Part shown: one piece after another, positions 43,102 to 52,234 of the stretch
Layout: every line of letters begins with the position of its first letter
How positions within the stretch are numbered: position 1 is the stretch's first letter
Assembly (NCBI GenBank): GCA_003153775.1
Contig: PMBI01000046.1
Span: 19,856-83,855, forward strand
Reading direction: 5' to 3'
DNA: 64,000 nt
DNA from: Syntrophaceae bacterium
Lineage (GTDB): Bacteria > Desulfobacterota > Syntrophia > Syntrophales > UBA2185
Program-made: the position numbers and the translations under genes
The notes under the pieces: generated by a model
What the model was told of the DNA's origin: nothing
Database searches by the model: none
Seen by the model: only the letters and a program-made list of their open reading frames with translations

Positions 43102-45183
43102 TCAGGTCTTCCTGCTTATCCGGCACGGCAGACCCTTGAGATTGGGCGTGCCGTACTCCCTGCCGAGTTTGTCTGTTGAGGTAAGCATATTGAAATTGGA
43201 TTTGTCCCATTCGTACTGGGTTTCCGGCCTTCCTTCCGGGAACCACCATCCATGCGCAGCGCAGAGCACGCGGGGATCGATGCCGTCTGTCAGGTGGGCC
43301 GCCTGGGTGATCCGGCCGTATTTCGTTTCGATAACAACTTCATCACCTTCGTTGATGCCGTATTTCTGAGCGGTAGCGGGATTCATTTCCAGCAGAGGAT
43401 GCGGCCTCAGTTTTCTCAGCTTTTCCAGCCACCGGTAGGACGAATGTAGGAAGAAGCGGCTCTTGGCGCCGGTGAGAAGCAGGGGATAGGCGGGGTCGTC
43501 GTCTTCCGGCAGACCCGTGTATTGCGGCAGGGGAGTCAGCTTAAACTTCTCCGCCGTGCTGAGGGCGAGTTCGGCCTTTCCAGTTGGGGTCCTGAATCCT
43601 TTCTTCTCGTAGGATTTGAAACGGTCCGGTCCTTTCAGATATCCCTTCTCCACAAACTCGGCATACGTCAGGCCGGCCGGTTTAACGACGTCTTCGAGGA
43701 ACGTATGGTAGTCGTCGTGCCAGAGCTCCGGCGGACTTATGCGTTTGCCCAGCTCATTCATAATCTTCATATCCGGCCAGCACTCGTCCGGCGGTTCCAC
43801 AACCTTGGGCCTTGCCAGGATGTAACCGTGACCGATTCCAAGATGGCCGATATCATCAAATTCGAAGTGTGTAGCTGCGGGAAGAACGATATCCGCCAGG
43901 GCCGCGGTCGGAGTCATGAAGATGTCCGCTACGGCGAGGAAGTCCAGTTTTATGAGGGCTTCATAAGTCTGACGGCTGTCTGCGTAAGTCAATAGGGGAT
44001 TGCAGCACATGGCGTAAAATCCCTTCACCGGGTAAGGAATGCCCTCCAAAACGGCCTTCCGGAAATACGCGGGCGCAATTGTCATCAGGCGCGGGATTAC
44101 ACGGTGGTGGGCGCTGATCATGTTCTTGTGCTTGTCAGGAATGAGATCGGCACGGACAAAGGGACCCAGCCCCACGATCTGAGGGTCTTTTGCCTCCACG
44201 TTGCCACCGGGCACATCGAGATTTCCCGTTATGGCCATGAGGCAGATGAGGGCTCTCGCAGTATCGAAGGTGAAAATATTGTGTTCTATGGGATTGCCCC
44301 ATTGAATGACTGCCGGCTTTGCCTGGGCATAACAGCGGGCGGCGTCTCTTATGAGTTCGGGCGCAACCCAGGTAATCTCAGAGACCCTCTCCGGTGTAAA
44401 TTCTTTTACATGTTCCGCCAGATCGGAAAAACCCGCAGTCCATTTCTCCACAAATTCTTTGTCGTACAGACCCTCGGAGATAATGACATTCAGGAATCCC
44501 AGGGCGAGGGCATTGTCTGTACCGGGCCTGATCTGGAGCCACATCCGCGCTTTCTTAACTGTGTCGATCCGGCGGGGATCGATTACGATCAACTCCATCC
44601 CGTTCTTCACCTGTTCGAGGAAAAGGCTGTTGATCTCACCCTCTTCATTCGTAGAGGTAATATTGCTTCCCCACAGGACGGCAAGCTTGCTTGGATGATG
44701 AAAATCTGCGACAGGGTAAAAGCCGCATGTGTGGATACCCGTGATTTCGCGGGGTGCATGGCAGACATCCTGAGAAGCGACCACATTTGGAGATCCGAAA
44801 AGATTAGCCAGACGAATGAGGACAAAATGCTCCAGGCCCTTGGGCATGCCGACTCCGAAGGCCACTGCCTTTGGGCCGTACTTTTCCTTGATCTCAAGGA
44901 GATTTCCAGCGACCTCTTGCAAGGCTTCTTCCCAGGTTATGCGCTCCCATTTGCCTTCGCCGCGCTTTCCCGCCCGCTTGAAGGGATGCCTGAGACGGTC
45001 CGGATGTGTCAATCTATCCGGCGATGCCACGCCCTTCGGGCAGATATAACCCTTACTCAGGTAGCCCTCCGGGTCCCCCTTCACCCTGACAATCTGATTA
45101 TCTTTCACACCGACCAGAAGGCTACATCCCCCATGGTCCATCCTGGCGCAATGCGTTTTCATCCAGCGAATGTTATCTTCCAT
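43102..45183 (-). CDS. Molybdopterin-dependent oxidoreductase
   Basis: A 693-aa member of the DMSO-reductase superfamily. The N-terminal cluster site is CARMDHGGC followed later by a Cys in GYICPKG; the usual second Cys is replaced by Asp (C-x3-D-x3-C). Pterin-binding segments such as LAVLWGSNITSTNEEGE, ADIVLPAATHFEFDDIGHLG and ALSGAKSRFFLHSS-like LLLTGAKSRFFL are normal. The start at 45183 is chosen because GAGGTG lies eight bases away. The substrate is not predictable. Confidence 0.9.
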   Translation of the reverse strand: MEDNIRWMKTHCARMDHGGCSLLVGVKDNQIVRVKGDPEGYLSKGYICPKGVASPDRLTHPDRLRHPFKRAGKRGEGKWERITWEEALQEVAGNLLEIKEKYGPKAVAFGVGMPKGLEHFVLIRLANLFGSPNVVASQDVCHAPREITGIHTCGFYPVADFHHPSKLAVLWGSNITSTNEEGEINSLFLEQVKNGMELIVIDPRRIDTVKKARMWLQIRPGTDNALALGFLNVIISEGLYDKEFVEKWTAGFSDLAEHVKEFTPERVSEITWVAPELIRDAARCYAQAKPAVIQWGNPIEHNIFTFDTARALICLMAITGNLDVPGGNVEAKDPQIVGLGPFVRADLIPDKHKNMISAHHRVIPRLMTIAPAYFRKAVLEGIPYPVKGFYAMCCNPLLTYADSRQTYEALIKLDFLAVADIFMTPTAALADIVLPAATHFEFDDIGHLGIGHGYILARPKVVEPPDECWPDMKIMNELGKRISPPELWHDDYHTFLEDVVKPAGLTYAEFVEKGYLKGPDRFKSYEKKGFRTPTGKAELALSTAEKFKLTPLPQYTGLPEDDDPAYPLLLTGAKSRFFLHSSYRWLEKLRKLRPHPLLEMNPATAQKYGINEGDEVVIETKYGRITQAAHLTDGIDPRVLCAAHGWWFPEGRPETQYEWDKSNFNMLTSTDKLGREYGTPNLKGLPCRISRKT

Positions 45184-45318
45184 ATGGTTATACACCTCTT
45201 TGATTTTGCTTCTTCCTGTTTGTATCATGCTATCATGTAGATTCAGATCGAAAATTCATCGGGGAAGGATGCTGTGAGACAAATTATCGATTGAATCATT
45301 TTCTTCAAAAGCCCAATC

Positions 45319-45347
45319 AATATACACCTATAGCATAGTGGATGCAA
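45319..45347 (-). promoter_or_regulatory. Possible sigma-70 promoter of the molybdopterin gene
   Basis: On the minus strand, TTGCAT (45347-45342) and TATATT (45324-45319) with 17-base spacing, about 140 bases before the start codon. Confidence 0.35.
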
Positions 45348-45418
45348 GCTAAAGCTCACAATAAAAACCCTATTTCCAGAGGGTAATTGTGTAACAAATT
45401 TTGAATTAATTAATTCTT

Positions 45419-45446
45419 AATATTATTTATTAATATTTTAATATTG
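45419..45446 (+). repeat. Third, imperfect copy of the 28-base AT-rich motif
   Basis: AATATTATTTAT and TTTTAATATTG blocks coincide with the right arm of the 34516-34886 element, with three differing bases between them. The preceding 15 bases also share AATTAATT-type sequence. It lies 80 bases before the truncated transposase gene. Confidence 0.6.
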
Positions 45447-45525
45447 TCTTGATAATTGAGTTCGAATAGAATTGAGATGGTTTTTAATTGACAATCCAAG
45501 AACTACTGATTGGAGGTATTACAAA

Positions 45526-46005
45526 GTGTTGGAAATTGAATATATATATTGCCCCAACAGAGGCTGTCAAGACTACGGTCTGAGGGGCAACGGTAATGTT
45601 GGCGTACGCGGCAACTACGGCAAAAATAAGAATAGAAAACTGTTATATTGCAGAACCTGCGGAAAACGTTTCGCTTCATCGACTGCAACAGCTTTTTACA
45701 GGATGCATTTGTCCGAAGATATTATCAGACAGATTCTTCACCGTGCAGCAGAAGGTGATGGAGTTCAGTCGACCGCACGCTCATTGAAAATCGATAAAGG
45801 CATTGTACAGCGCGTAATCCTTCGCGCGGGCGAACATTGCGAGTCCGTATTGTCAAATCTTCTCCATTCGCTGAAAATGACCGAGGCCCAGTTTGATGAG
45901 TTATCGACATTTGTCAAAAAGAAGAGAATTCTGGAGAACAAGAGTTGGAGGGATGACCTGGAAGAGGTCAGCCACGCTCCTGTCCTGCTTCGGTCTGAAG
46001 ATTAG
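45526..46005 (+). pseudogene. Truncated IS1-like transposase
   Basis: A 159-aa product with an N-terminal zinc ribbon (YCPNRGC...LLYCRTCGKRF), a helix-turn-helix region (GVQSTARSLKIDKGIVQRVI) and QFDELSTFVKKK, the place where IS1-family transposases carry the first acidic residue of the DDE site. The remaining catalytic C-terminal half is missing and the reading frame soon ends. Start chosen at GTG 45526 with TGGAGGT eight bases away. Probably a decayed insertion sequence, or a domesticated DNA-binding protein. Confidence 0.65.
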
Positions 46006-46253
46006 TAATATATTTCGTGGACAAGTCATATCAGCTTGGTTGTTTGACATCTTTTCAGCACCGCGGTTCTTTTGATACGCTTGTTCCGTGTCCGAAAATG
46101 CAGAATCAAGTCGGCGAGGGATACGGAAAATCTTTTTCATCCCTCGTCTGACATTTTTTGTCGGTGCCCGCTTCGTCCGCTACTTGTAATTGATAAGCCA
46201 TTCCCCTCCTCATATATTTAAAACGGACGAGGGGAGACTCCTATCTGATTAAT

Positions 46254-46934
46254 ATGGGAAATGATCTAAGTCAATACCTTCAGCCCACGTACTATATTGA
46301 CAGCGAGGCATCGGAGGTTATAGCCTTCGCAAGAGATGCTGCCTGTGGGCGAGAGACCCCGCTCGATAAAGGTGTAGCTCTATTTTATGCGGTTCGGGAT
46401 AAGATAAGGTATGACCCCTACCGGATCGATCTGGAAAAAAAAGAGGCTTTCAAAGCGAGCGTCATTATAGGAAAGGGCTACGGTTATTGCGTGGCCAAGG
46501 CAATTGTCCTTGTTGCTGTGGCCCGTGCCTCCGGTATTCCTAGCCGTCTCGGCTTTGCCGATGTGCGCAACCACCTTTCCACGGAAAGGCTCCGGCAGCT
46601 GATGAAGACGGATACCTTCATCTTCCACGGTTATACGGAACTCTTCCTCGGCGACCGATGGGTCAAGGCTACACCAACCTTCAACCTATCCCTGTGTGAT
46701 AAGTTCGGCGTAAGTCCTCTCAACTTCGACGGCAAAAATGACAGCCTCTTTCATCCATATGACAGGGAGGGAAAGCGTCATATGGAATACATCAGGGATC
46801 ATGGTCCTTTTGCCGACGTTCCCTATGAAAAAATTGTCGCCTACTTCCGGAAATGCTACCCCGCATTTTTTCAACACCACGATAATGTGGGAACTCATGA
46901 TTTCGAACAAGAAGCGAGAGCTGAAAAGAAATAA
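46254..46934 (+). CDS. Transglutaminase-like domain protein
   Basis: A 226-aa protein of the transglutaminase/protease-like superfamily: the active-site Cys lies in GYGYCVAKAIVLVAVARASGIPSRLGFADVRNH and the His in FIFHGYTELFL. The third residue, normally Asp, is unclear (WVKATPTFN). Known relatives act as peptidases or cross-linkers. No good ribosome-binding site is seen directly before the ATG. Confidence 0.75.
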   Translation: MGNDLSQYLQPTYYIDSEASEVIAFARDAACGRETPLDKGVALFYAVRDKIRYDPYRIDLEKKEAFKASVIIGKGYGYCVAKAIVLVAVARASGIPSRLGFADVRNHLSTERLRQLMKTDTFIFHGYTELFLGDRWVKATPTFNLSLCDKFGVSPLNFDGKNDSLFHPYDREGKRHMEYIRDHGPFADVPYEKIVAYFRKCYPAFFQHHDNVGTHDFEQEARAEKK

Positions 46935-47010
46935 ATTTCCGGACAAGCTGATGAAATGTCCTCCCGTTTCATCTTGTCCATTTCTATTGAATGTGTTAGC
47001 CTGATGTCCC

Positions 47011-47235
47011 ATGATCATAGTAACAGAAACAGGCCTTGCCTGCATGCGTTGCGGGAAAATCCCTGCTGTCATCTTCTGTGACGGCTGTCAGGTTCCTCTT
47101 TGCATAGACTGCCGTAAATTTGACCTTTGGGGTTACGGTTGCGGCCATGTTGATACAAAAGTATTCTGCCATTCATGTTTTGATGACATTAAGGTAAACC
47201 CTTACAGCGGCAAGCTTAACGATGACCACGAATGA
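47011..47235 (+). CDS. Small cysteine-rich zinc-binding protein
   Basis: A 74-aa protein with a B-box- or zinc-finger-like pattern: ACMRCG, FCDGC, PLCIDC, GYGCGH and FCHSC, so eight or more Cys plus His can bind two zinc ions. It is not recognised as a specific family. It ends 21 bases before the following gene and is likely cotranscribed with the transglutaminase-like gene. Confidence 0.65.
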   Translation: MIIVTETGLACMRCGKIPAVIFCDGCQVPLCIDCRKFDLWGYGCGHVDTKVFCHSCFDDIKVNPYSGKLNDDHE

Positions 47236-47255
47236 AAAATTTAAGGAATGAGATC

Positions 47256-47648
47256 ATGAGCGACGAAATCAAGAAAAAAACCCAGGAAACAGCGACTACC
47301 CTTTTCGGCAAAGGCATAAAGATGGATCCGCCTTATCTGATGTGGCGGGAGTTTGACAGGGACCTTGCCAATGATTTCTCCCGTTTTATAACGGGCAACC
47401 TTTATTCCCGGACCGTTTTGACACTCCCTGAAAGGCAGATGGCTGCTTGCGCCATGCTCGCTGCTCTGAGAGCAACAGGAGAACTTAAGCTTCACGTGAA
47501 CGCGGCCCTGAATGTAGGTTGTGATCCAAAGAAACTTGCGGAGATTTTTTTCCAGGTTGCGACATATGCGGGCATGCCCGCCGTCAATGAGGCCCTTGAA
47601 GTTTATCGGGACGTTCTTAAAGAACGGGGAGAATGGCCCATTAAATAA
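47256..47648 (+). CDS. Carboxymuconolactone-decarboxylase-like (AhpD-fold) protein
   Basis: A 130-aa helical protein: FSRFITGNLYSRTVLTLPERQMAACAMLAALRATGELKLHVNAALNVG matches the CMD domain, with the His of the CMD fold present and the AhpD CxxC absent, so a thioredoxin-like peroxidase role is unlikely. Start at ATG 47256 (AAGGAATGAG nearby); an ATG at 47232 overlaps the previous gene. Confidence 0.75.
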   Translation: MSDEIKKKTQETATTLFGKGIKMDPPYLMWREFDRDLANDFSRFITGNLYSRTVLTLPERQMAACAMLAALRATGELKLHVNAALNVGCDPKKLAEIFFQVATYAGMPAVNEALEVYRDVLKERGEWPIK

Positions 47649-47731
47649 GGGCCGTCGCGCATGTGAAGCCTTCCGCAGCAAACGAAGGTGTTTGCGCTCG
47701 CTGCCGAATTCAAAGAAACACGGATATACAG

Positions 47732-48412
47732 ATGGCCAAAAACGCTCTCGGAAATGCACTGATAAAGAGTAAGAAGGAAACGGCCCTTCTGATAATCGAC
47801 ATGCAGATATATCAGGCAGGCGAGGGGGGAAATCTGCCTCGCTACTTCGGCGTCATCAACGGGCCGGATGCGGAAGCGGGCGCCGTCCGGCGGGGGAAGG
47901 AGATCCTTCCGCTTATCGGGAGATTGCTTTCAGCATTCCGCAAAGCCGGGGCCTGTATTGCGTTTACGGCGTTCGGTTCTCTTACGGAAGACGGATCCGA
48001 CCTAGTTCCCTATGTCCGCTTATGGAACAGGAAATGCAGAGAGAAACTGGGTGTTCCCGCAATCGTCTCTGTCAGAGATCCCGGGTATATGATTATGCCG
48101 GCTATCGCTCCCTTGCCTAATGAGCCTGTTATCAACAAGACGGCCCAAGGGGCATTTAATTCCTCCATAATCGATCATGTCTTAAGACAGCGGGGGATTG
48201 ATACGATCGTTGCGACGGCGATGTACACGAACCACTGCGTCATTTCCACCTGTATCGGCGCGGCCGATGCAGGTTACCGGGTGATCGTGCCGGAAGACGC
48301 GGTGGGATCATGGAGTCCGGATCTGCATGAGCAGGCCCTTGAAATCATGCGTTCATGGACGATAATGACCACGAGTGACAGGATCATTAAAGAATTAAAT
48401 CTACTCCTTTGA
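47732..48412 (+). CDS. Isochorismatase-family cysteine hydrolase
   Basis: A 226-aa second member of the isochorismatase superfamily in this window. Triad: Asp23 (LLIIDMQIY), Lys in INKTAQGAF and Cys in MYTNHCVISTC. An earlier in-frame ATG at 47663 is rejected because it adds residues with no family match. The ribosome-binding site is weak. Confidence 0.8.
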   Translation: MAKNALGNALIKSKKETALLIIDMQIYQAGEGGNLPRYFGVINGPDAEAGAVRRGKEILPLIGRLLSAFRKAGACIAFTAFGSLTEDGSDLVPYVRLWNRKCREKLGVPAIVSVRDPGYMIMPAIAPLPNEPVINKTAQGAFNSSIIDHVLRQRGIDTIVATAMYTNHCVISTCIGAADAGYRVIVPEDAVGSWSPDLHEQALEIMRSWTIMTTSDRIIKELNLLL

Positions 48413-48592
48413 CTTACGGCAAAATAAGATTTTTCCTCATGCCCTTCCCAGGTTTTTCGCAATTGCAATTGTCAAATATCGTACTATATTAGTATCCTGC
48501 GTAACAGTTAATTAGGCTTAAATCCATAACCCGGCGGACATCAAAGTTGACCGGACAACAACTACAATAACAAACTGAAGGAGGAGGGGCTT

Positions 48593-49003
48593 ATGTACGG
48601 AGCAGCAGGGGAAGAGGCGAAACAGTTCGTGAAGAAGGCAATAGCATTTTATAAGAAAGCGGGCAAAGCGGTTGCTATGGCAGAGTTCACAAATCAGAAG
48701 GGACCCTTTGTAGCGGGCGAACAGTATGTTTTCGTATTGAATCTCAAAGGGACAATGCTGGCGCACGGAGTCAACGAAAAATATATCGGCATGGACTTCT
48801 GTGATGTTAAAGACTCCGATGGCAGGAGCTTTATCAGAGAGATCGTCGAAGTCGCTAACACGAAAGGCAGCGGCTTTGTTGATTACAAATGGTACAACCC
48901 GCTTACCAAAGAAGATCTGGTGAAGCATGTGTATTTTGAGAAGGTTGATGACGTGATCATCTGCAGCGGCGTCTACGCAGAAATGTGGCAGGATCTATTG
49001 TAG
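48593..49003 (+). CDS. Single cache-domain protein
   Basis: A 136-aa protein that is almost only a cache-2-type sensor domain: FVAGEQYVFVLNLKGTMLAHGVNEKYIGMDFCDVKDSDGRSFI, then GFVDYKWYNP and VDDVIICSGVYAE. It has no signal peptide and no output domain, so it is a soluble stand-alone ligand-binding module. Strong ribosome-binding site GGAGGAGG before the ATG. Confidence 0.8.
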   Translation: MYGAAGEEAKQFVKKAIAFYKKAGKAVAMAEFTNQKGPFVAGEQYVFVLNLKGTMLAHGVNEKYIGMDFCDVKDSDGRSFIREIVEVANTKGSGFVDYKWYNPLTKEDLVKHVYFEKVDDVIICSGVYAEMWQDLL

Positions 49004-49322
49004 CTTTTTGGGTTCCTCCAAAACAATATAGAATATAGAAACTATCGAGAGACAGTCTCCGAGCCGCCTCGCCTTCCGGTGGGGCGGCTCTCTTTTTGCA
49101 TTGTTGTGCATGCTAAGCAAACCCCACACGAATTGAAGGCATATTGATAAATATAGTCTTTATCTTGCCGCTTAGCCTGATGACTGCCAGACGTTGCAGT
49201 CAATGAGTTTCACCGGCCCTGAATTGAGATGGCTAAAAAATGGCGGAACTCTTCTCTAAAATGTGTTACAAGGCGCAAGAACAGCAGGGACCGCCAAAAG
49301 GACAAAGGTACGTTGATGAGAT
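49004..49322. other. Intergenic stretch with a terminator
   Basis: No supported gene. The left part carries the terminator at 49062-49098; the remainder up to 49322 contains no clear element and a weak upstream region for the metallo-hydrolase. Confidence 0.4.
49062..49098 (+). terminator. Rho-independent terminator
   Basis: GAGCCGCC (49062-49069) pairs with GGCGGCTC (49084-49091) around a 14-base loop, followed by TCTTTTT. It ends the cache-protein transcript. Confidence 0.8.
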
Positions 49323-50216
49323 ATGTATCCCCAATCCGTGGATAAACGTCTATTTATTCTGGGCCATCCCTATTTTCACATCTATTTGATAAGAGGGAAG
49401 AATGCATCAGCCTTGGTTGAAATGGGTATTTCAGCTACGGCTGATCAGGTGATTATGCAACTGTCATCATTAGGCGTAAGGCCGGACTATCTGATCGTCA
49501 CCCATCCCCACAGTGATCACATCGGTGGTCTTGATGCCCTGAAACAGGCCTTCCCTCGTGCTGTTGTTGTGGCAGGGCGGGGCGCGGCGGCATTTCTTGA
49601 GCATCCGAAAACGGTCGAATCGCTGATCCAGGAAGACCTACACATGTCATCTATCATGATGGATCGCGGCGTCGTTTCCAGCCGGCCTGCCATCCGGCAA
49701 GCCCCTTCGCTATCCGGCTGCAAAGTCGTGACCGAGGCGGATGAACTCGATCTCGGGGAGGTGAAAGTTAAGTTCTTGGATACGCGAGGGCATTCACCGG
49801 GCAATATCATCATATACATCCCGGTAATAAGCGCCGTGCTGGCCTCTGACAGCCTGGGATACCGGTTATCGGGGCTGGGGTTCTTCCCCATTTTCTTTAC
49901 CGGATATGCCGACTACATGACGACAATAGCAGCCATTGAAACCCTTAAGCCGGAAATCCTCGGACTGGCCCATAACTGCATCGTACAAGGGCCGGATGTA
50001 AGAAAGACGCTTCAGGAGGCGCGCGAAGCCGCACAGGGTATCATGGCTCGCATCCTCCGCGACAGGCGGGATGACGAAGCCGTCGTCCAGGATATATTCA
50101 GAGAATATTATCGCGATGAGCTAACCCTTTATTCGGCGGAGAATATTCTCGTCTGCTGTCGCCTAATAGTAAGGAGGGTCAGGGATATCAGGGATGATCG
50201 GCACTCTCGTACGTGA
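49323..50216 (+). CDS. Metallo-beta-lactamase-fold hydrolase
   Basis: A 297-aa MBL-fold hydrolase: HPHSDHIGG provides the HxHxDH metal-binding motif, GHSPGNIIIYIP the third His and DSLGYRLSG an Asp. The C-terminal helical half (KTLQEAREAAQGIMARILRDRRD) is found in flavo-diiron- and ribonuclease-unrelated short hydrolases. Substrate unknown, possibly a thioester. Confidence 0.85.
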   Translation: MYPQSVDKRLFILGHPYFHIYLIRGKNASALVEMGISATADQVIMQLSSLGVRPDYLIVTHPHSDHIGGLDALKQAFPRAVVVAGRGAAAFLEHPKTVESLIQEDLHMSSIMMDRGVVSSRPAIRQAPSLSGCKVVTEADELDLGEVKVKFLDTRGHSPGNIIIYIPVISAVLASDSLGYRLSGLGFFPIFFTGYADYMTTIAAIETLKPEILGLAHNCIVQGPDVRKTLQEAREAAQGIMARILRDRRDDEAVVQDIFREYYRDELTLYSAENILVCCRLIVRRVRDIRDDRHSRT

Positions 50217-50295
50217 AAGCATGCTACGAGAATAAATTCCCATTCCCGGAAATTGTCTTCGCATTTCAACGAGTGATTTCTGAAGGAGGAGCGCC

Positions 50296-51027
50296 ATGGA
50301 GTACAAAAACATAAACGCCGATGTGCAGGGCAGGATCGGCACGATCAGCCTGAACCGCCCCGAGAGACGAAATGCAATATCCATTCAGATGCGCCGTGAG
50401 ATAACCGCATGTCTGAAAGACTGGCGGGAATCGGAAACCGTGGGCGCCGTAATCCTGACCGGCAACGGCGAGGCGTTCAGCGCCGGTTTTGATCTCGGCG
50501 AATTCAAACAACCGGCCCTGTATAATGAAATTTACGAAACATCGGCAAGGTATCACCGGGATATCTGGTATTTTCCCAAGCCCACGATAGCCGCGGTGAA
50601 CGGCCCGGCTCTTGCGGGCGGATTTGACCTCGCAAAACTTTGCGACATCAGGTTGTGTTCAAAGACCGCCCTCTTCGGTCATCCGGAGATCAAGTTCGGC
50701 ATTCCCCCGCTCTTAACCCCCCTTCGCTGGATCATAGGTGAAGGACTGGCCCGTGACCTGTGTCTGACAGGCAGAAGGATCGACGCAGCGGAGGCGCATC
50801 GCGCAGGTCTGGTCAGCGAGGTCATCGACGGCAACAAGTTGCTGGAGCGGGCAAGAGAGATGGCCGCAGCGATCCTGGAGGCGCCCCTGTCGGCCCTTCG
50901 CTTCATCAAGACATACATGCTGGACCACGCGAATCGCGGTTTCGAGGAGGCGTTTTCAGTCGAACATGACAAGGCCTTCCAGGAATTCCTTCTGAAGAAG
51001 GCATCTCAAGCATTTCAGGAAAAATAA
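50296..51027 (+). CDS. Enoyl-CoA hydratase/isomerase family protein
   Basis: A 243-aa crotonase: GRIGTISLNRPERRNAIS at the start, FSAGFDLGEF, and ALAGGFDLAKLCDIRL, where the first catalytic Glu position is Asp; HPEIKFGIPP keeps the second acidic residue. The change argues for an isomerase- or hydrolase-like variant. GGAGGAG precedes the ATG. Followed at 33 bases by an SDR gene. Confidence 0.82.
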   Translation: MEYKNINADVQGRIGTISLNRPERRNAISIQMRREITACLKDWRESETVGAVILTGNGEAFSAGFDLGEFKQPALYNEIYETSARYHRDIWYFPKPTIAAVNGPALAGGFDLAKLCDIRLCSKTALFGHPEIKFGIPPLLTPLRWIIGEGLARDLCLTGRRIDAAEAHRAGLVSEVIDGNKLLERAREMAAAILEAPLSALRFIKTYMLDHANRGFEEAFSVEHDKAFQEFLLKKASQAFQEK

Positions 51028-51059
51028 AATAGCTTACCACAGCAATCAAGGAGGAAGAC

Positions 51060-51851
51060 ATGGATTTGGGATTAAAGAATAAAGTGGCGCTGGTGGCCGG
51101 AGGAAGCACGGGACTGGGCTTGTGTGTAGCAAAGAGGCTGTCGAGAGAAGGCGCACGCGTTGCCATATGCGCCCTCGACGACCCCGCTCTCCCGCAGGCT
51201 AAGGAGGAGATCATAAAAGAAACGGGGGGCCAGGTCATTGCCATCGCCGCCGACGTGAGCGACGCAGAACAGGCAAAGAAGTTTGTCCGCAGCGCTATCA
51301 AGCACTACGGGACGTTGGATGTCTTAGTCAACAACGCCGGAGGGCCGCCATCCAAAGAGTTCTTCGATATCGATGACAAGCTCTGGGAATATGGTTTCCA
51401 CCTCAACCTGCTTTCCACTATTGTCATGACCCGCGAGGCGGTACCGGTGATGAAAGCCAAACGCTGGGGGCGCATCGTTAACATGACCTCCATTTCCGTC
51501 AAGCAGCCAATCGACGGCCTGATCCTGTCCAATACAATTCGTGCCGGCGTTATCGGTTTTGCCAAAAGTCTTTCGAACGAGTTGGCGCAGTTCAATATCA
51601 CCGTGAACAACGTGTGTCCCGGCTATACCATGACGGAGCGGGTTCGCAATGTCTCCGAGGCAATAGCTGCAAGAGAGGGCACTACACCGGAAGCGATTGT
51701 CAAGAGATGGGAGTCTGAAATACCGATGGGGCGCCTGGGCAAGCCGGAAGAATTAGCCGGCCTCGTAGCATTCTTAGCCTCAGAGATCGCAGGCTATATC
51801 ACCGGCGCCGCCATTCAGATCGACGGCGGCTGGTACAAGGGCGTCATGTAG
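51060..51851 (+). CDS. SDR-family oxidoreductase with altered catalytic site
   Basis: A 263-aa short-chain dehydrogenase: N-terminal GGSTGLG, NNAGG and the C-terminal GxxxQIDGGW. The catalytic YxxxK is replaced: the segment reads LSNTIRAGVIGFAKS, giving Ser and Arg at the Tyr and Lys positions. A known SDR subgroup has this LSNxxR pattern. Ribosome-binding site AAGGAGG. Likely partner of the crotonase, but the reaction is uncertain. Confidence 0.8.
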   Translation: MDLGLKNKVALVAGGSTGLGLCVAKRLSREGARVAICALDDPALPQAKEEIIKETGGQVIAIAADVSDAEQAKKFVRSAIKHYGTLDVLVNNAGGPPSKEFFDIDDKLWEYGFHLNLLSTIVMTREAVPVMKAKRWGRIVNMTSISVKQPIDGLILSNTIRAGVIGFAKSLSNELAQFNITVNNVCPGYTMTERVRNVSEAIAAREGTTPEAIVKRWESEIPMGRLGKPEELAGLVAFLASEIAGYITGAAIQIDGGWYKGVM

Positions 51852-51869
51852 GCGTCGGAGGGACACCTG

Positions 51870-52073
51870 TTACTTGAATTTATGGGGACTGATCTTCTTT
51901 TCCATGTTGTCGAGAAAAGTCGACCACGCGTGGGTTCTGAAGGCGGTAGCCAGCTTCTTGGGCTTTTTTGCCCCGCATGAAGGGCACTCCAGGACATCGT
52001 ATCTTTCGTCGACCTTCATCAATTGCTCATACACGGTCTTGCATTTACAGCACTCGAATTCATAAATGGGCAT
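51870..52073 (-). CDS. FmdB-type zinc-ribbon protein
   Basis: A 67-residue frame (66-67 aa) starting MPIYEFECCKC, with CKC and CPSCG, the two-knuckle zinc ribbon of the FmdB/regulatory family. Start at ATG 52073, AAGGAA nearby. Function unknown. Confidence 0.85.
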   Translation of the reverse strand: MPIYEFECCKCKTVYEQLMKVDERYDVLECPSCGAKKPKKLATAFRTHAWSTFLDNMEKKISPHKFK

Positions 52074-52234
52074 TTGGAAATTCCTTAGAATCATCATTTT
52101 ACCGGTGAAATATAAAAGAAAGACGGTTGTAAGTCAAGAGACAACAATATCTTCAACCCTGTTGATATACAGTCTTTTATGTGTTAGAAGTTCAATTCTT
52201 GATAATTACGGATTTTCCGGCCAGGATCTGAATC

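Larger units (their letters stand above)
45184..45525. other. Divergent intergenic region
   Basis: No gene. It holds a possible minus-strand promoter (45319-45347) for the molybdopterin gene and a 28-base AT-rich motif (45419-45446) that matches the right arm of the 34516-34886 element at 25 of 28 positions. Confidence 0.5.

Noticed and set aside
44104..45240. 378-aa plus-strand frame
   Set aside because: Antisense of the molybdopterin oxidoreductase gene with no domain of its own.
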